A stretch of DNA of 46,428 bases from Desulfobacteraceae bacterium (GTDB taxonomy: Bacteria > Desulfobacterota > Desulfobacteria > Desulfobacterales > Desulfosalsimonadaceae), in contig JAIPDT010000005.1 of assembly GCA_021737545.1 (NCBI GenBank), positions 1-46,428 on the forward strand, written 5' to 3'. The position numbers and the translations under genes are program-made. Position 1 is the stretch's first letter; each line of letters starts with the position of its first letter. Below are positions 31,695 to 40,077 of this stretch, piece after piece. The notes beneath the pieces were generated by a model that did no database searches, was not told the origin of the DNA, and was given only the letters and a program-made list of their open reading frames with translations.

Positions 31695-32651
31695 CTATAG
31701 CTCTTTGATCTTTTCGGTAAGTTCCGGCACAAACTCCAGGATGTCTGCTTCCACACCCACATCCGCCACCTGAAAGATCGGGGCCTTGGGGTTTTTGTTT
31801 ATCGCCACTATAAAGGGATTTCCCTTCACTCCGCCCACGTGCTGAAATGAGCCGGAAATGCCCAGTGCCATATAGAGTTTGGGCTTGACGGTTTTACCGG
31901 ATGTGCCGACTTGCCGGGCTTTTTCCAGCCACTTGGCGTCCACGATGGGTCTGGAACATGATACGTCTGCGCCCATTGCCCCGGCAAGCTCAAATACGAT
32001 TTCCAGGTTGTCCTCGTCTTCAATTCCGCGGCCAACGGAAACCAGCACGTCCGACTTGGTGATATCCACTTCACCGGCCTCTGCTTCCTGAATTTCGACA
32101 AACTTGCGCTTTGCGGACAGATCGCCGGCTTCTCCGGACTTGTCAACAACTTCCCCGGCCTGACCTTCTGCAGGCTGGCAAACCCCGGGCCGCATGTTAA
32201 CCACAGCGCCCGAGGAAATATCGCAGTGCACGTGGGTGCTTACCTGGCCGGTAAATTCCTGGCGGATCACCTTGAGAGTATTTCCTTCAACTTTTTCAAT
32301 GTCGACAACGTCTGAAACAAATGACGAATCCATCTTAATGGAAAGCCCGGGACCAAGGTCCATTCCGAAATGATCGTGCGGCAGCAGCACTATGCTGTCT
32401 GCCGGCAGTATATTAACAAGAGCCTTTCGCACCACTTCGGCGTTTGGGTAGGAAAGCGCCTCATTATCGATTTTCCACACGGTCTTATAGGATTGGGCCG
32501 CCTTGCCGCAGACATCGTCGATGCCGCTGCCGGTGACAATCGCGGTCACATCCGCATCAGGGTCTATCCTTTTGGCTGCGGCAAGCAGCTCCAGTGCCGA
32601 ATCATCGAGCTCGCCGTTTGAATGAAGTATATATGCAAAGATCCGGGCCAT
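31695..32651 (-). CDS. etfA: Electron transfer flavoprotein alpha subunit
   Basis: A 318-residue FAD-binding subunit. The C-terminal signature GRGIEDEDNLEIVFELAGAMGADVSCSRPIVDAKWLEKARQVGTSGKTVKPKLYMALGISGSFQHVGGV is classic EtfA. With EtfB it takes electrons from acyl-CoA dehydrogenase. It is the last gene of the fatty-acid oxidation operon and overlaps the EtfB stop by one base. The tail region KNPKAPIFQVADVGVEADILEFVPELTEKI is complete. Confidence 0.96.
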   Translation of the reverse strand: MARIFAYILHSNGELDDSALELLAAAKRIDPDADVTAIVTGSGIDDVCGKAAQSYKTVWKIDNEALSYPNAEVVRKALVNILPADSIVLLPHDHFGMDLGPGLSIKMDSSFVSDVVDIEKVEGNTLKVIRQEFTGQVSTHVHCDISSGAVVNMRPGVCQPAEGQAGEVVDKSGEAGDLSAKRKFVEIQEAEAGEVDITKSDVLVSVGRGIEDEDNLEIVFELAGAMGADVSCSRPIVDAKWLEKARQVGTSGKTVKPKLYMALGISGSFQHVGGVKGNPFIVAINKNPKAPIFQVADVGVEADILEFVPELTEKIKEL

Positions 32652-33439
32652 TACTTTATCCCTCCTTTGGACTTTAAGAGTTCAATAAGTTTTTCGAGGA
32701 TCTCATCATCGCTGCCCTCAAGCATTTGCGCGCCTTCGCCCATTTCGGGCACAAAGTAGTCGATGCGCTTGACCCCGGCTGCATCCGCTCCCACTGAAGC
32801 CGGGTCTATGCCCAGATCCGATGCGCCCATGGCCGGGATATTCACGGAAGCAACTTTCCGGATACCGCGGATGCCTACATAGCGAGGTTCATTAATGCCG
32901 GTCTGAATGGAGAGCACGCAAGGCAGTTCAATTTCATTTATTTCAATGTTGCCGCCTTCTATCTCACGGCCCACCGTGAGTTTGCCGTCTCCGACTTCGA
33001 TCTTGTTGACCAGAGAAGCATATGGATAATCCAGCATGGCAGCCAGCATGCCCCCTACCTGAGCGTATCCCTCGTCCGCCTGAGCGCCGGTCATAATCAG
33101 ATCATAGTTGCCCTTTTCAACCGCAGCCTTGAGCAGCGCGGCAATTCCTTTTCCATCGGAACCTTCAAAGGCCTCGTCTGTTAACAAAATGCCGTTTTCC
33201 GCGCCCATGGCCATCTCGCGGCGCAGAATCTCTTCAGACTCATCGTCGCCCACGGTGACAACGGTCACAGAGCCGCCGTGCTTTTCCACGATCTGAATGG
33301 CTTCTTCCACCGCGTAATTATCCCATTCATTGACCGAGTACACCAAGTCGTCTCTTTTGATGTCATTTCCCGCAGAATTGATCTCGATCTCGTTTTCCGC
33401 GGTGTCGGGAACCCGTTTGGCACACACCAAAATTTCCAT
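32651..33439 (-). CDS. etfB: Electron transfer flavoprotein beta subunit
   Basis: A 262-residue subunit with the family start EILVCAKRVPDTAENEIEIN, VYSVNEWDNYAVEEAIQIVEKHGGSVTVVTVGDDESEEILRREMAMGAENGILL, and GAQADEGYAQVGGMLAAMLDYPYASLV. It binds AMP in ordinary ETFs. Bifurcating ETFs bind a second FAD here, and I cannot decide this from sequence alone. It lies 24 bases after the membrane Fe-S oxidoreductase gene, which argues for the non-bifurcating, quinone-reducing route. Confidence 0.95.
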   Translation of the reverse strand: MEILVCAKRVPDTAENEIEINSAGNDIKRDDLVYSVNEWDNYAVEEAIQIVEKHGGSVTVVTVGDDESEEILRREMAMGAENGILLTDEAFEGSDGKGIAALLKAAVEKGNYDLIMTGAQADEGYAQVGGMLAAMLDYPYASLVNKIEVGDGKLTVGREIEGGNIEINEIELPCVLSIQTGINEPRYVGIRGIRKVASVNIPAMGASDLGIDPASVGADAAGVKRIDYFVPEMGEGAQMLEGSDDEILEKLIELLKSKGGIK

Positions 33440-33463
33440 ATATTCCTCCGACTTACCTGTTTG

Positions 33464-35545
33464 TTAACTTCCAATATGCTGAACCACAAGCTCGCACAGA
33501 TCAATGGCCTCCATCTCTCCTTCGAGGCCCGCCACCTTGATGGCATCTTCTATATTGGCAAGACAGAAGGGACAGGCCGTGACAATTACGTTTGCTCCGG
33601 CCTCCCGCGCCATTTTTACTCTGCGCACACCCATACGCTCGTCTTCCCGGGCCTCATAGAAAAGCATCAGACCGCCGCCGCCGCAGCAGAAAGACCGGTC
33701 GCGGCTCCTTGCCATCTCCACCCTGTTAACCCCCGTTATGGCGTCTATCACATCGCGCGGCTGATCATATATATCGTTATGCCGGCCAAGGTAGCAGGGG
33801 TCATGATAAGTATAGACCTTTTGGCCTGCCTCTTCGCCAGGACCGCCCAGCCGGATTTTTCCGTTTTTGATATTACGGCAGAGAAACTGGGAGATGTGCT
33901 CAATGGGCGGCAGATCACCGCTGTTGTAGTCATTTTTAATCACGTTGTATGCATGAGGATCTGCTGTCACGATTCCGGCAGCACCGGAGTTTAAAATGGC
34001 CTCTATGTTCTGATCTTTAAGCTCCTGGTAAAGCATCTCTTCACCGAAGCGCCTTACTTCGTTGCCCGAATCTTTTTCGTTCTTGCCCAGCACTCCGAAA
34101 TCGATGCCTGCGAAATTTAAAATCCGCGCGGTTGCCCGTGCAACGGACTGCATCCTTTCGTCATAGGCGCTGACACTGTCGACAAAATACAGGGTGTCAG
34201 CGGAACCGCCCTTTTTCTCGAGCACCTTGACCTCGAATTCTTCTGCAAGCTCCCTGGTCCAGTCCGCGCGTTTTTTTTCCATCTTGCCGTAGGGATTTCC
34301 CCGTTTTTCAAGGCACTGCAGAGGCTTCTGCAGGGACTGGGGCACATTTCCGTCCTCTACCATCGCCCGGCGCATATCCACGATCTTATTTATGTACTCA
34401 TTTCCTATGGGACATTCCCGCTCGCATGCGCCGCATGTAGTGCATGACCATATCTCGTCCTCCGAGTAGACAGTACCTGCGATGTTTTCATCGGTTTTGA
34501 GAAAATCACCGAATACCGGGAAATGGTCGAATGTGTAATCCCTTCCCTTAAGCGAAATAAACCGCGGCGACAGCGGACGGCCCACGGCGTTTGCCGGGCA
34601 GTTGTCAGAACATCGGCCGCAGTCCGCGCAGGTGTAGAAATCCAGAATGTCCTTCCAGGTAAAGTCTTGATAAGTTTTTACGCCGAAGGTCTCCAGCGTA
34701 TCCAGGGCCTCATCGCCGACACCGTAGCGCACCGGCCTGATATTACCTTTGTCAAGCCTCATGAAATAGACGTTGAATATGGAGGTAAGCACGTGAAAAT
34801 GCTTGCCAAGCGGCAGAAAGCACAAAAACGTGAAAAATACGATATCATGAACAAAATAGGAAATAATATGGGCACCCTGCAGGGTTGAATTGGCGGAATC
34901 GAGCATCAGGACCTTAAAAAACCACGCAAGAGTCGCCGGGGCAAGAAAATCAGACTCCAGTCCCGCCTGTACCTGGGCTGCAACCGCCGCGCCTTCGTAG
35001 AGGCTTTCGGCAACCATTAGAATCGCGATAAAGCCAAGCACCAACAATGCTTCCCAGGTATGATTCCTGGGATAGGACTCGGGATAGGTATATCTTTCAG
35101 GCTTAAAAAAGACGCGGCGCACAAATGCTGCAACAACGGCTATGAACACGGCTGTTGCGGCATAGTCTTTCAGAGCATAATAGATGTCTCCGGCCCAGGT
35201 ATTTAAGCCCGGAAACACAAATCCTTCGGAAATGCCTTTTATAACCATTTCGGCTGAACGTATCGACAGGATGATAAAACCGAAAAATATCACGATATGA
35301 ATCACGCCTGCCACCATGTAACGAGGATGCTTCCATTGTCCCAGCCAGAACTTGATTACATTGAAAACCCGCCGGCCAGGGCGGTCGAATCTGTAGTCCG
35401 GCCTGGCCATGACGAGCGGGGCAAGCCGCTTGGCGATGATATAGGCAAAAAGGGCGGCCGCAGCAATCGGGATTATGATGGAAAAAATCACTGCAGGAAT
35501 GCCGAATATGGCATATGCTGCAGGTGAGATCAACGCGTGTTCCAT
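33464..35545 (-). CDS. Membrane heme b / iron-sulfur oxidoreductase, ETF:quinone type
   Basis: A 693-residue fusion. The N-terminal 260 residues carry about six membrane helices like the nitrate reductase gamma / DsrM heme b domain. Two [4Fe-4S] motifs follow (CADCGRCSDNCPANAVG and CTTCGACERECPIG). The C-terminal part is HdrD/GlpC-like with a cysteine-rich CCG motif (DPCYLGRHND ... FCCGGGGLM). Such proteins, next to etfAB, pass electrons from reduced ETF to menaquinone in anaerobic fatty-acid oxidisers. The gene lies between acyl-CoA dehydrogenase and etfB in one operon, supporting this role. Confidence 0.92.
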   Translation of the reverse strand: MEHALISPAAYAIFGIPAVIFSIIIPIAAAALFAYIIAKRLAPLVMARPDYRFDRPGRRVFNVIKFWLGQWKHPRYMVAGVIHIVIFFGFIILSIRSAEMVIKGISEGFVFPGLNTWAGDIYYALKDYAATAVFIAVVAAFVRRVFFKPERYTYPESYPRNHTWEALLVLGFIAILMVAESLYEGAAVAAQVQAGLESDFLAPATLAWFFKVLMLDSANSTLQGAHIISYFVHDIVFFTFLCFLPLGKHFHVLTSIFNVYFMRLDKGNIRPVRYGVGDEALDTLETFGVKTYQDFTWKDILDFYTCADCGRCSDNCPANAVGRPLSPRFISLKGRDYTFDHFPVFGDFLKTDENIAGTVYSEDEIWSCTTCGACERECPIGNEYINKIVDMRRAMVEDGNVPQSLQKPLQCLEKRGNPYGKMEKKRADWTRELAEEFEVKVLEKKGGSADTLYFVDSVSAYDERMQSVARATARILNFAGIDFGVLGKNEKDSGNEVRRFGEEMLYQELKDQNIEAILNSGAAGIVTADPHAYNVIKNDYNSGDLPPIEHISQFLCRNIKNGKIRLGGPGEEAGQKVYTYHDPCYLGRHNDIYDQPRDVIDAITGVNRVEMARSRDRSFCCGGGGLMLFYEAREDERMGVRRVKMAREAGANVIVTACPFCLANIEDAIKVAGLEGEMEAIDLCELVVQHIGS

Positions 35546-35712
35546 AACAGGCGGCCCGTCTCCTTTCTTCTTGCAATTTCTAACATTTGCTCAATATTCT
35601 CTGTATTACGCCTTTTCCCGATAGCCGGACAAGCTGCTAAATATATTCATGAATGAATTCTCATAAATAGCCAATAATCAATCCCCGGTCAAGAAAATTT
35701 TCTTTCCCGGTG

Positions 35713-37524
35713 CTATCCGATAAAGGATGCTTCATCGATTTCCAACGCTGCCCCGTCGGTGGCCATAATCGCATTTATCTTGCCGAGTGTTGTCGGCAGA
35801 ACAGTGTTACAGAAAAACTGTGCACTCCTGATCTGGCCCTCGTAGAAGGCCGCATCCTTTTTTTTGGCCTTTTCCAGCGCCTTTTCAGCTATTGATGCCC
35901 GCCACACAAGCATCCAGGCCATAACCACATCGCCGCTCACTTCCATAAAAGGATAGGCATAGGCAAACGCATCCATGACCTTTTCTGACATGGCGGTATT
36001 GCCCAGGTGCATGGCGGCCTCGCCGAGCCTGTTTAAAGCCTTTTCCAGTGATTCGGCGTAAGGCTTTACCCTTTCCCCTTCCTTTGCCTTACTAATGGTG
36101 GCGTTAATCTCGCCCATTAAATCCATAACCAGCTTGCCTTTTTTCATGCCCAGCTTGCGGCCAAGAAGATCCATGGCCTGGATGCCGTTGGTTCCTTCAT
36201 AAATCATTGTTATCCTGCAGTCGCGCACAAGCTGTTCCTGCGGGTATTCCTTAATATATCCGTATCCGCCGTAGACCTGCATGCCCAGGTTGCAGATATC
36301 AAAAGCCCGGTCGGTTACATACCCTTTGGCGATCGGGATCAGCAGATCTATCAGGTCGTAGTACTTCTCCTTTTCTTTTTCATCGTCTACAACATCGGCT
36401 TTGTCCTCGCACCATGCCGTATAATAAAGCAGGCTGCGCATACCTTCGACATATGCCTTCATTGTCAAAAGCATGCGACGCACATCCGGATGCTGGATAA
36501 TGGGCACTGCAGGCGCGTCTTTTTCCTTCATCCTGGTCAGGTGACGGCCCTGGGTACGTTCCTTGGCATAATTTACGGCATTGATATAGGAAGCAGTGGC
36601 TGAGGCAAAGCCCTGCATGCCCACCAACAGCCTGGCTCCGTTCATCATAAGAAACATTTCACGCATGCCTTTGTTTTCTTCGCCCAGCAGCTCTCCTATA
36701 CATTCGTCCTTGTCGCCAAGGCTAAGCGTGCAGGTTGAATTTCCGTGAATGCCCATCTTTTTCTCGATGCCGAGGCAGTTTACATCGTTTAACTCACCCA
36801 GGCTCCCGTCTTCCTTGACTCTGTATTTAGGCACCAGAAACAGGGATATCCCTTTGGTACCTGCGGGAGCCCCCTCAATGCGTGCAAGAACCGGATGCAC
36901 GATGTTTTCCGCCAGGTCGTGCTCGCCGCTGGAGGTAAAAATCTTCTGCCCCTTTATCTTGTAGGTGCCGTCGGCCTGCGGTACTGCCTTTGTCTCCAGC
37001 CGCCCTACGTCGGATCCAGCCACGGGCTCGGTTAACAGCATTGTGCCGGTCCATCTGCCGGTATACATGTTTTTTAAAAACAGCTTTTTCTGGCGATCCG
37101 TACCGAAATTTTCCACCAGTCTGCCGGCGCCTTCGGTCAAACCCATATACATCATAAAGGAGTAATCCGCGCCGTTAAAATATTCCGCAGCAGCCATGGA
37201 GACGCTTCTGGGCATGCCCTGGCCGCCCCACCGGGGATCTTCCGGCATGGCCGTCCATTCGCCTTCCTTTAAAAGTTTAAACAACCGCTTATATGCCTCG
37301 GGAGCCTTGACCGTGCCCTTGTCGTAAATACAGCCCTGCTCGTCGGCTTCCTTGCGGGTGGGCAAAATCTCTTTTACCGCCAGATTCCGCGCTTCGTTGA
37401 CGATCAGGTCAATTGTTTGTCTGTTAAATTCCGCATACTTTTCATGTTTGCTGAATTCTGCGACATTCAACTGCTCGTGCAAAACAAAATCAATGTCATG
37501 ACGATCCGAAATTTGCTGTGCCAT
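35713..37524 (-). CDS. Acyl-CoA dehydrogenase (long, about 600-residue type)
   Basis: A 603-residue flavoenzyme. I chose the ATG at 37524, which has a strong AGAGGGGG site and gives MAQQISDRHDIDFVLHEQL; an upstream extension of 38 residues lacks family similarity. FAD and substrate motifs include TGTMLLTEPVAGSDVG and KGQKIFTSSGEHDL. The catalytic glutamate lies in MIYEGTNGIQAMDLLGRKL. The long form has an extra C-terminal domain. It oxidises acyl-CoA to enoyl-CoA and hands electrons to the ETF encoded downstream. Chain length is unknown, probably medium to long given the FadR-type regulator upstream. Confidence 0.94.
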   Translation of the reverse strand: MAQQISDRHDIDFVLHEQLNVAEFSKHEKYAEFNRQTIDLIVNEARNLAVKEILPTRKEADEQGCIYDKGTVKAPEAYKRLFKLLKEGEWTAMPEDPRWGGQGMPRSVSMAAAEYFNGADYSFMMYMGLTEGAGRLVENFGTDRQKKLFLKNMYTGRWTGTMLLTEPVAGSDVGRLETKAVPQADGTYKIKGQKIFTSSGEHDLAENIVHPVLARIEGAPAGTKGISLFLVPKYRVKEDGSLGELNDVNCLGIEKKMGIHGNSTCTLSLGDKDECIGELLGEENKGMREMFLMMNGARLLVGMQGFASATASYINAVNYAKERTQGRHLTRMKEKDAPAVPIIQHPDVRRMLLTMKAYVEGMRSLLYYTAWCEDKADVVDDEKEKEKYYDLIDLLIPIAKGYVTDRAFDICNLGMQVYGGYGYIKEYPQEQLVRDCRITMIYEGTNGIQAMDLLGRKLGMKKGKLVMDLMGEINATISKAKEGERVKPYAESLEKALNRLGEAAMHLGNTAMSEKVMDAFAYAYPFMEVSGDVVMAWMLVWRASIAEKALEKAKKKDAAFYEGQIRSAQFFCNTVLPTTLGKINAIMATDGAALEIDEASFIG

Positions 37525-37573
37525 AAGTCCCCCTCTTGTTGCCCGGAAAGCGTTTATAAAATTATATTGATGT

Positions 37574-38167
37574 TTATTCCTTACCGATACCCTTGAAATA
37601 AAGATCCACAAGCGGCCCCGCCATATCCGCAAGTTCACCCCCGCCGGCCACCTTACCCGTGACCACCCACGTATTGATTATTTCGTTTACCGCTCCCAGG
37701 ATAAATCTCTTGGCCAGGCCTATATGCATATCCCCGCGGATCGTGCCTTCTTTTTGTCCCTGCCTGAGTATGTCCTCCAGGATATCCGTATACATCTTTA
37801 TAATTTTCCGAAGGTCTTCTTCATCTATACACCGTGCCAGCAGGGCTTCGCGTTGAAACACCACCGCCATATCCCTGTCTTTCTGAAAATCGGCAAGATG
37901 AACCCCGATAAGACTCTTAAGCTTTTCCTCTGCATTGTCGGCATTATCAACCGCTTGCCTGAAACGGTCAAAAACCATGCGGGTCTTGTAGCTCAAAAAA
38001 TTGGAAAGAATATCAGACTTGTTCTTGAAATACAGGTATATGGTCCCGTCTGCAACTCCGGCCTCCTTTGCCACCTGGGATATGGTTGCCTGGTAGAAAC
38101 CCTGTTCTGCAAAAACTTTTATAGCTGCATCCAGAATCCGATTATATTTGGCGTTGCCCTGATCCAT
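37574..38167 (-). CDS. fadR: TetR-family fatty-acid regulator, FadR (YsiA) type
   Basis: A 197-residue repressor. The helix-turn-helix region RILDAAIKVFAEQGFYQATISQVAKEAGVADGTIYLYFKNKSDIL closely resembles the B. subtilis FadR/YsiA N-terminus. The start at 38167 fits the family; the longer frame runs into the operator region. The gene heads an operon with acyl-CoA dehydrogenase and ETF genes, as its Bacillus counterpart does with fadB-etfBA. It should repress until long-chain acyl-CoA binds. Operators are present just upstream, so it is probably autoregulated. Confidence 0.9.
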   Translation of the reverse strand: MDQGNAKYNRILDAAIKVFAEQGFYQATISQVAKEAGVADGTIYLYFKNKSDILSNFLSYKTRMVFDRFRQAVDNADNAEEKLKSLIGVHLADFQKDRDMAVVFQREALLARCIDEEDLRKIIKMYTDILEDILRQGQKEGTIRGDMHIGLAKRFILGAVNEIINTWVVTGKVAGGGELADMAGPLVDLYFKGIGKE

Positions 38168-38241
38168 TTCGCCTTTTTCGCCTTTCAGGGTGTAATAAAC
38201 CGCTCCTTTTATTGAGGGTTTCGTAAAAAGCCCGCAATGAC

Positions 38242-38278
38242 TGAATGAACGCTCATTCATTGAATGAATATTCATTCA
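38242..38278 (-). promoter_or_regulatory. Two tandem FadR-type operators
   Basis: tgaatgaacgctcattca (38242-38259) and the perfect palindrome tgaatgaatattcattca (38261-38278) stand one base apart. Both fit the pattern TGAATGA-N4-TCATTCA described for Bacillus FadR. Their 19-base centre spacing puts the two dimers nearly two helical turns apart, so side-by-side binding is possible. Confidence 0.85.
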
Positions 38279-38305
38279 GTAGCAAGCTGAAATACAACTT
38301 GTCAA
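38277..38305 (-). promoter_or_regulatory. Promoter of the fatty-acid oxidation operon
   Basis: On the minus strand TTGACA occupies 38305-38300; TACTGA, 18 bases further, is a weak -10 and touches the first operator. Repressor bound there would block polymerase. Only the -35 box is strong. Confidence 0.45.
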
Positions 38306-38468
38306 GAGATAATGATATGGGCCAGCAATTTCCGGGGAACAGGACCTTCTTTATCGATCCCGATCCCGATTTCGATAGGTGCGAAAGAAATCGGAAAAAA
38401 AGACTATATATTTCGACTAAAGCCGCTTGAAGAATTCACCGGAAACTGCTGGATATGGGCGGCAGGAA

Positions 38469-39032
38469 TTACCCCTTTACGCGCTCCACATACTGGCCGG
38501 TACGCGTATCAATGCGGATTTTCTGACCTTCTTCTACAAATGGGGGCACTTGTGCAACCAGGCCGGTTTCCAGTTCTGCGGGTTTATATCCTCCCGAGGC
38601 TGTATCTCCCTTGACCCAGGGATCGGAACTGACAACCCGCAGCTCTATAAAATTGGGCAGAGAAACCCCTATCGGCCGCCCCTGGAAAAGAAGCACATTG
38701 CAGACGGTATTTTCCTTGAAGTACTTAACCGATTCGCCCAGCTGCCCGGCCGGCATGGATTCCTGTTCATAGGTGGTGGTATTCATAAAATAATAATGAT
38801 CACCGTCGGTATACAGGTATTCCATCTCCTGTTCTTCAAGATCCGCCTTGTTGATCTTTTCTCCTGATCGGTAGGTCTTGTCAAACTGTACCCCGGTAAT
38901 CATGTTCTTTAGCTTGCACTTGTAAAGAGCCTGACCCTTGCCGGGCTTAACAAACTCAAAACCCACAATTTCATAGGGCTCGCCGTCGATTTCTATCTTC
39001 AGGCCTTTTTTTAGATCACCACTTTCGTACAT
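38469..39032 (-). CDS. efp: Translation elongation factor P
   Basis: A 187-residue three-domain protein of standard length, which relieves ribosome stalling at polyproline. The N-terminal loop VKPGKGQA carries the lysine (K32) that some bacteria modify with beta-lysine; no EpmA/EpmB gene lies in the window. The C-terminal signature is KGDTASGGYKPAELETGLVAQVPPFVEEGQKIRIDTRTGQYVERV. It appears to be a single gene. The 190-base spacer on its 3' side holds a degenerate cgatcccgat repeat. Confidence 0.97.
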   Translation of the reverse strand: MYESGDLKKGLKIEIDGEPYEIVGFEFVKPGKGQALYKCKLKNMITGVQFDKTYRSGEKINKADLEEQEMEYLYTDGDHYYFMNTTTYEQESMPAGQLGESVKYFKENTVCNVLLFQGRPIGVSLPNFIELRVVSSDPWVKGDTASGGYKPAELETGLVAQVPPFVEEGQKIRIDTRTGQYVERVKG

Positions 39033-39104
39033 GATCGGAACTCTCCTGTTTTATTCAAATTTTTCAAGTTTTTGAAAATCTATTATTTTAACGGCTTTAT
39101 AAAA

Positions 39105-39182
39105 TTTAAGCTTCAAGGCACAAGCTGCAAGCTTCAAGAAAAAAACCGATCTCTTTCACCTTTCACCTTTCAACTTTCAACT
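39105..39182. repeat. Short tandem repeats overlapping a gene end
   Basis: Units of aagcttcaaggcacaagctgcaagcttcaag (39109-39139) are followed by four heptamers tttcacc, tttcacc, tttcaac, tttcaac (about 39156-39183). The heptamers run into the last codons and stop of the TrpF-like gene, so the repeat supplies part of its C-terminus. Confidence 0.6.
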
Positions 39183-39931
39183 TCACGCCCCGCTTTGTGG
39201 GCCTCTTCCACGAACCGGGCAACTTTGTCGGGGTCCTTTTTAAACCGCTCCGGCTTACCGGTCTCGTCAACCGCATTAGTAAGAGTGCAACTGTCCACTC
39301 CGGCGGGCCGGACAGCCCATACACCAGCATAAACATTATCCGGTGAAAGCCCGCCTGCCAGAACAACCGGAATTGTACTACGGCAGACCAGATCTGCTGC
39401 TGTTCTCCAGTCGCATGTCCGGCCGGTAATCCCCACATAGCCGCTTTCCGGCTGCCCCGCAACAGTTCCGCCTTCCATCATCAGGGTATCGATGAGAAAA
39501 TAATCAGTAAGCGGCTCAAAATGGCTGGCCACTTCAAAAACAGGCAGATCTTTACCCTCTCCCGAAGGAGGCACGGGAATAGAACGCATGATAGCTATAC
39601 GGGGAAATCGCTCTTTTATTGTAGCCTGCATCGACAGTAAACGGCCGCAAATCGGCTCCCACTGACCGGGGGCATCAAGCACGCTCTGACAGAGGTGCAC
39701 GATATCAGGCCTGTAATAGTCCAGTGCGGAACTGATAAGGTCTATATCGTCTGTAAGCGGAATCAGGCTGCTTTTTGCACCGCTTTTCTTTACAAGGGAA
39801 ACGGTTTCGCGCAGTTCGGACTGCTTTAAATTATCCGACTCTGTCAGGACACTTCCGATATGGTCAACCCCCAGGAAAATCATTTTTTCGGCCTCCCGGG
39901 GGGTCTGAATTTCATAGATCTGGACGATCAA
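39170..39931 (-). CDS. TrpF-like (phosphoribosylanthranilate isomerase fold) protein lacking the catalytic cysteine
   Basis: A 253-residue TIM barrel. Similarity to TrpF is clear in the C-terminal half (GRTCDWRTAADLV, PVVLAGGLSPDNVYAGVWAVRPAGVD). The Asp equivalent to the general acid survives in YFLIDT. In contrast, the N-terminal KICG motif with the general-base Cys reads QIYE, with Tyr6 in its place, and the phosphate loop DVSSGVE reads DSCTLTNAV. It is 40-50 residues longer than normal TrpF. No trp genes are nearby. It is probably not a tryptophan enzyme. The start is a TTG; the next in-frame Met would remove the first strand. Confidence 0.75.
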   Translation of the reverse strand: MIVQIYEIQTPREAEKMIFLGVDHIGSVLTESDNLKQSELRETVSLVKKSGAKSSLIPLTDDIDLISSALDYYRPDIVHLCQSVLDAPGQWEPICGRLLSMQATIKERFPRIAIMRSIPVPPSGEGKDLPVFEVASHFEPLTDYFLIDTLMMEGGTVAGQPESGYVGITGRTCDWRTAADLVCRSTIPVVLAGGLSPDNVYAGVWAVRPAGVDSCTLTNAVDETGKPERFKKDPDKVARFVEEAHKAGREVES

Positions 39932-39973
39932 GCCTTTAAAATCCTATTTTACCACTATTTTTAAAAATTGCCG

Positions 39974-40002
39974 TTGACATTTTTGGGATGCTTTAACATA
40001 TT
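39974..40002 (+). promoter_or_regulatory. Putative promoter of guaA
   Basis: TTGACA (39974-39979), a 17-base spacer and CATATT (39997-40002). It lies about 75 bases before the chosen start codon. No purine riboswitch structure is evident in this short leader. Confidence 0.5.
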
Positions 40003-40077
40003 AATTTTGTTTAATCAAATGATTTGCTTGGTTTGCACACTTTGCCTTATTCGCTCCATCGGAATCCGGGGAAAAAC

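Noticed and set aside
39932-40077. Purine riboswitch before guaA
   Set aside because: I could not find the paired three-helix core or the conserved loop sequences; the leader after the promoter is only about 70 bases.
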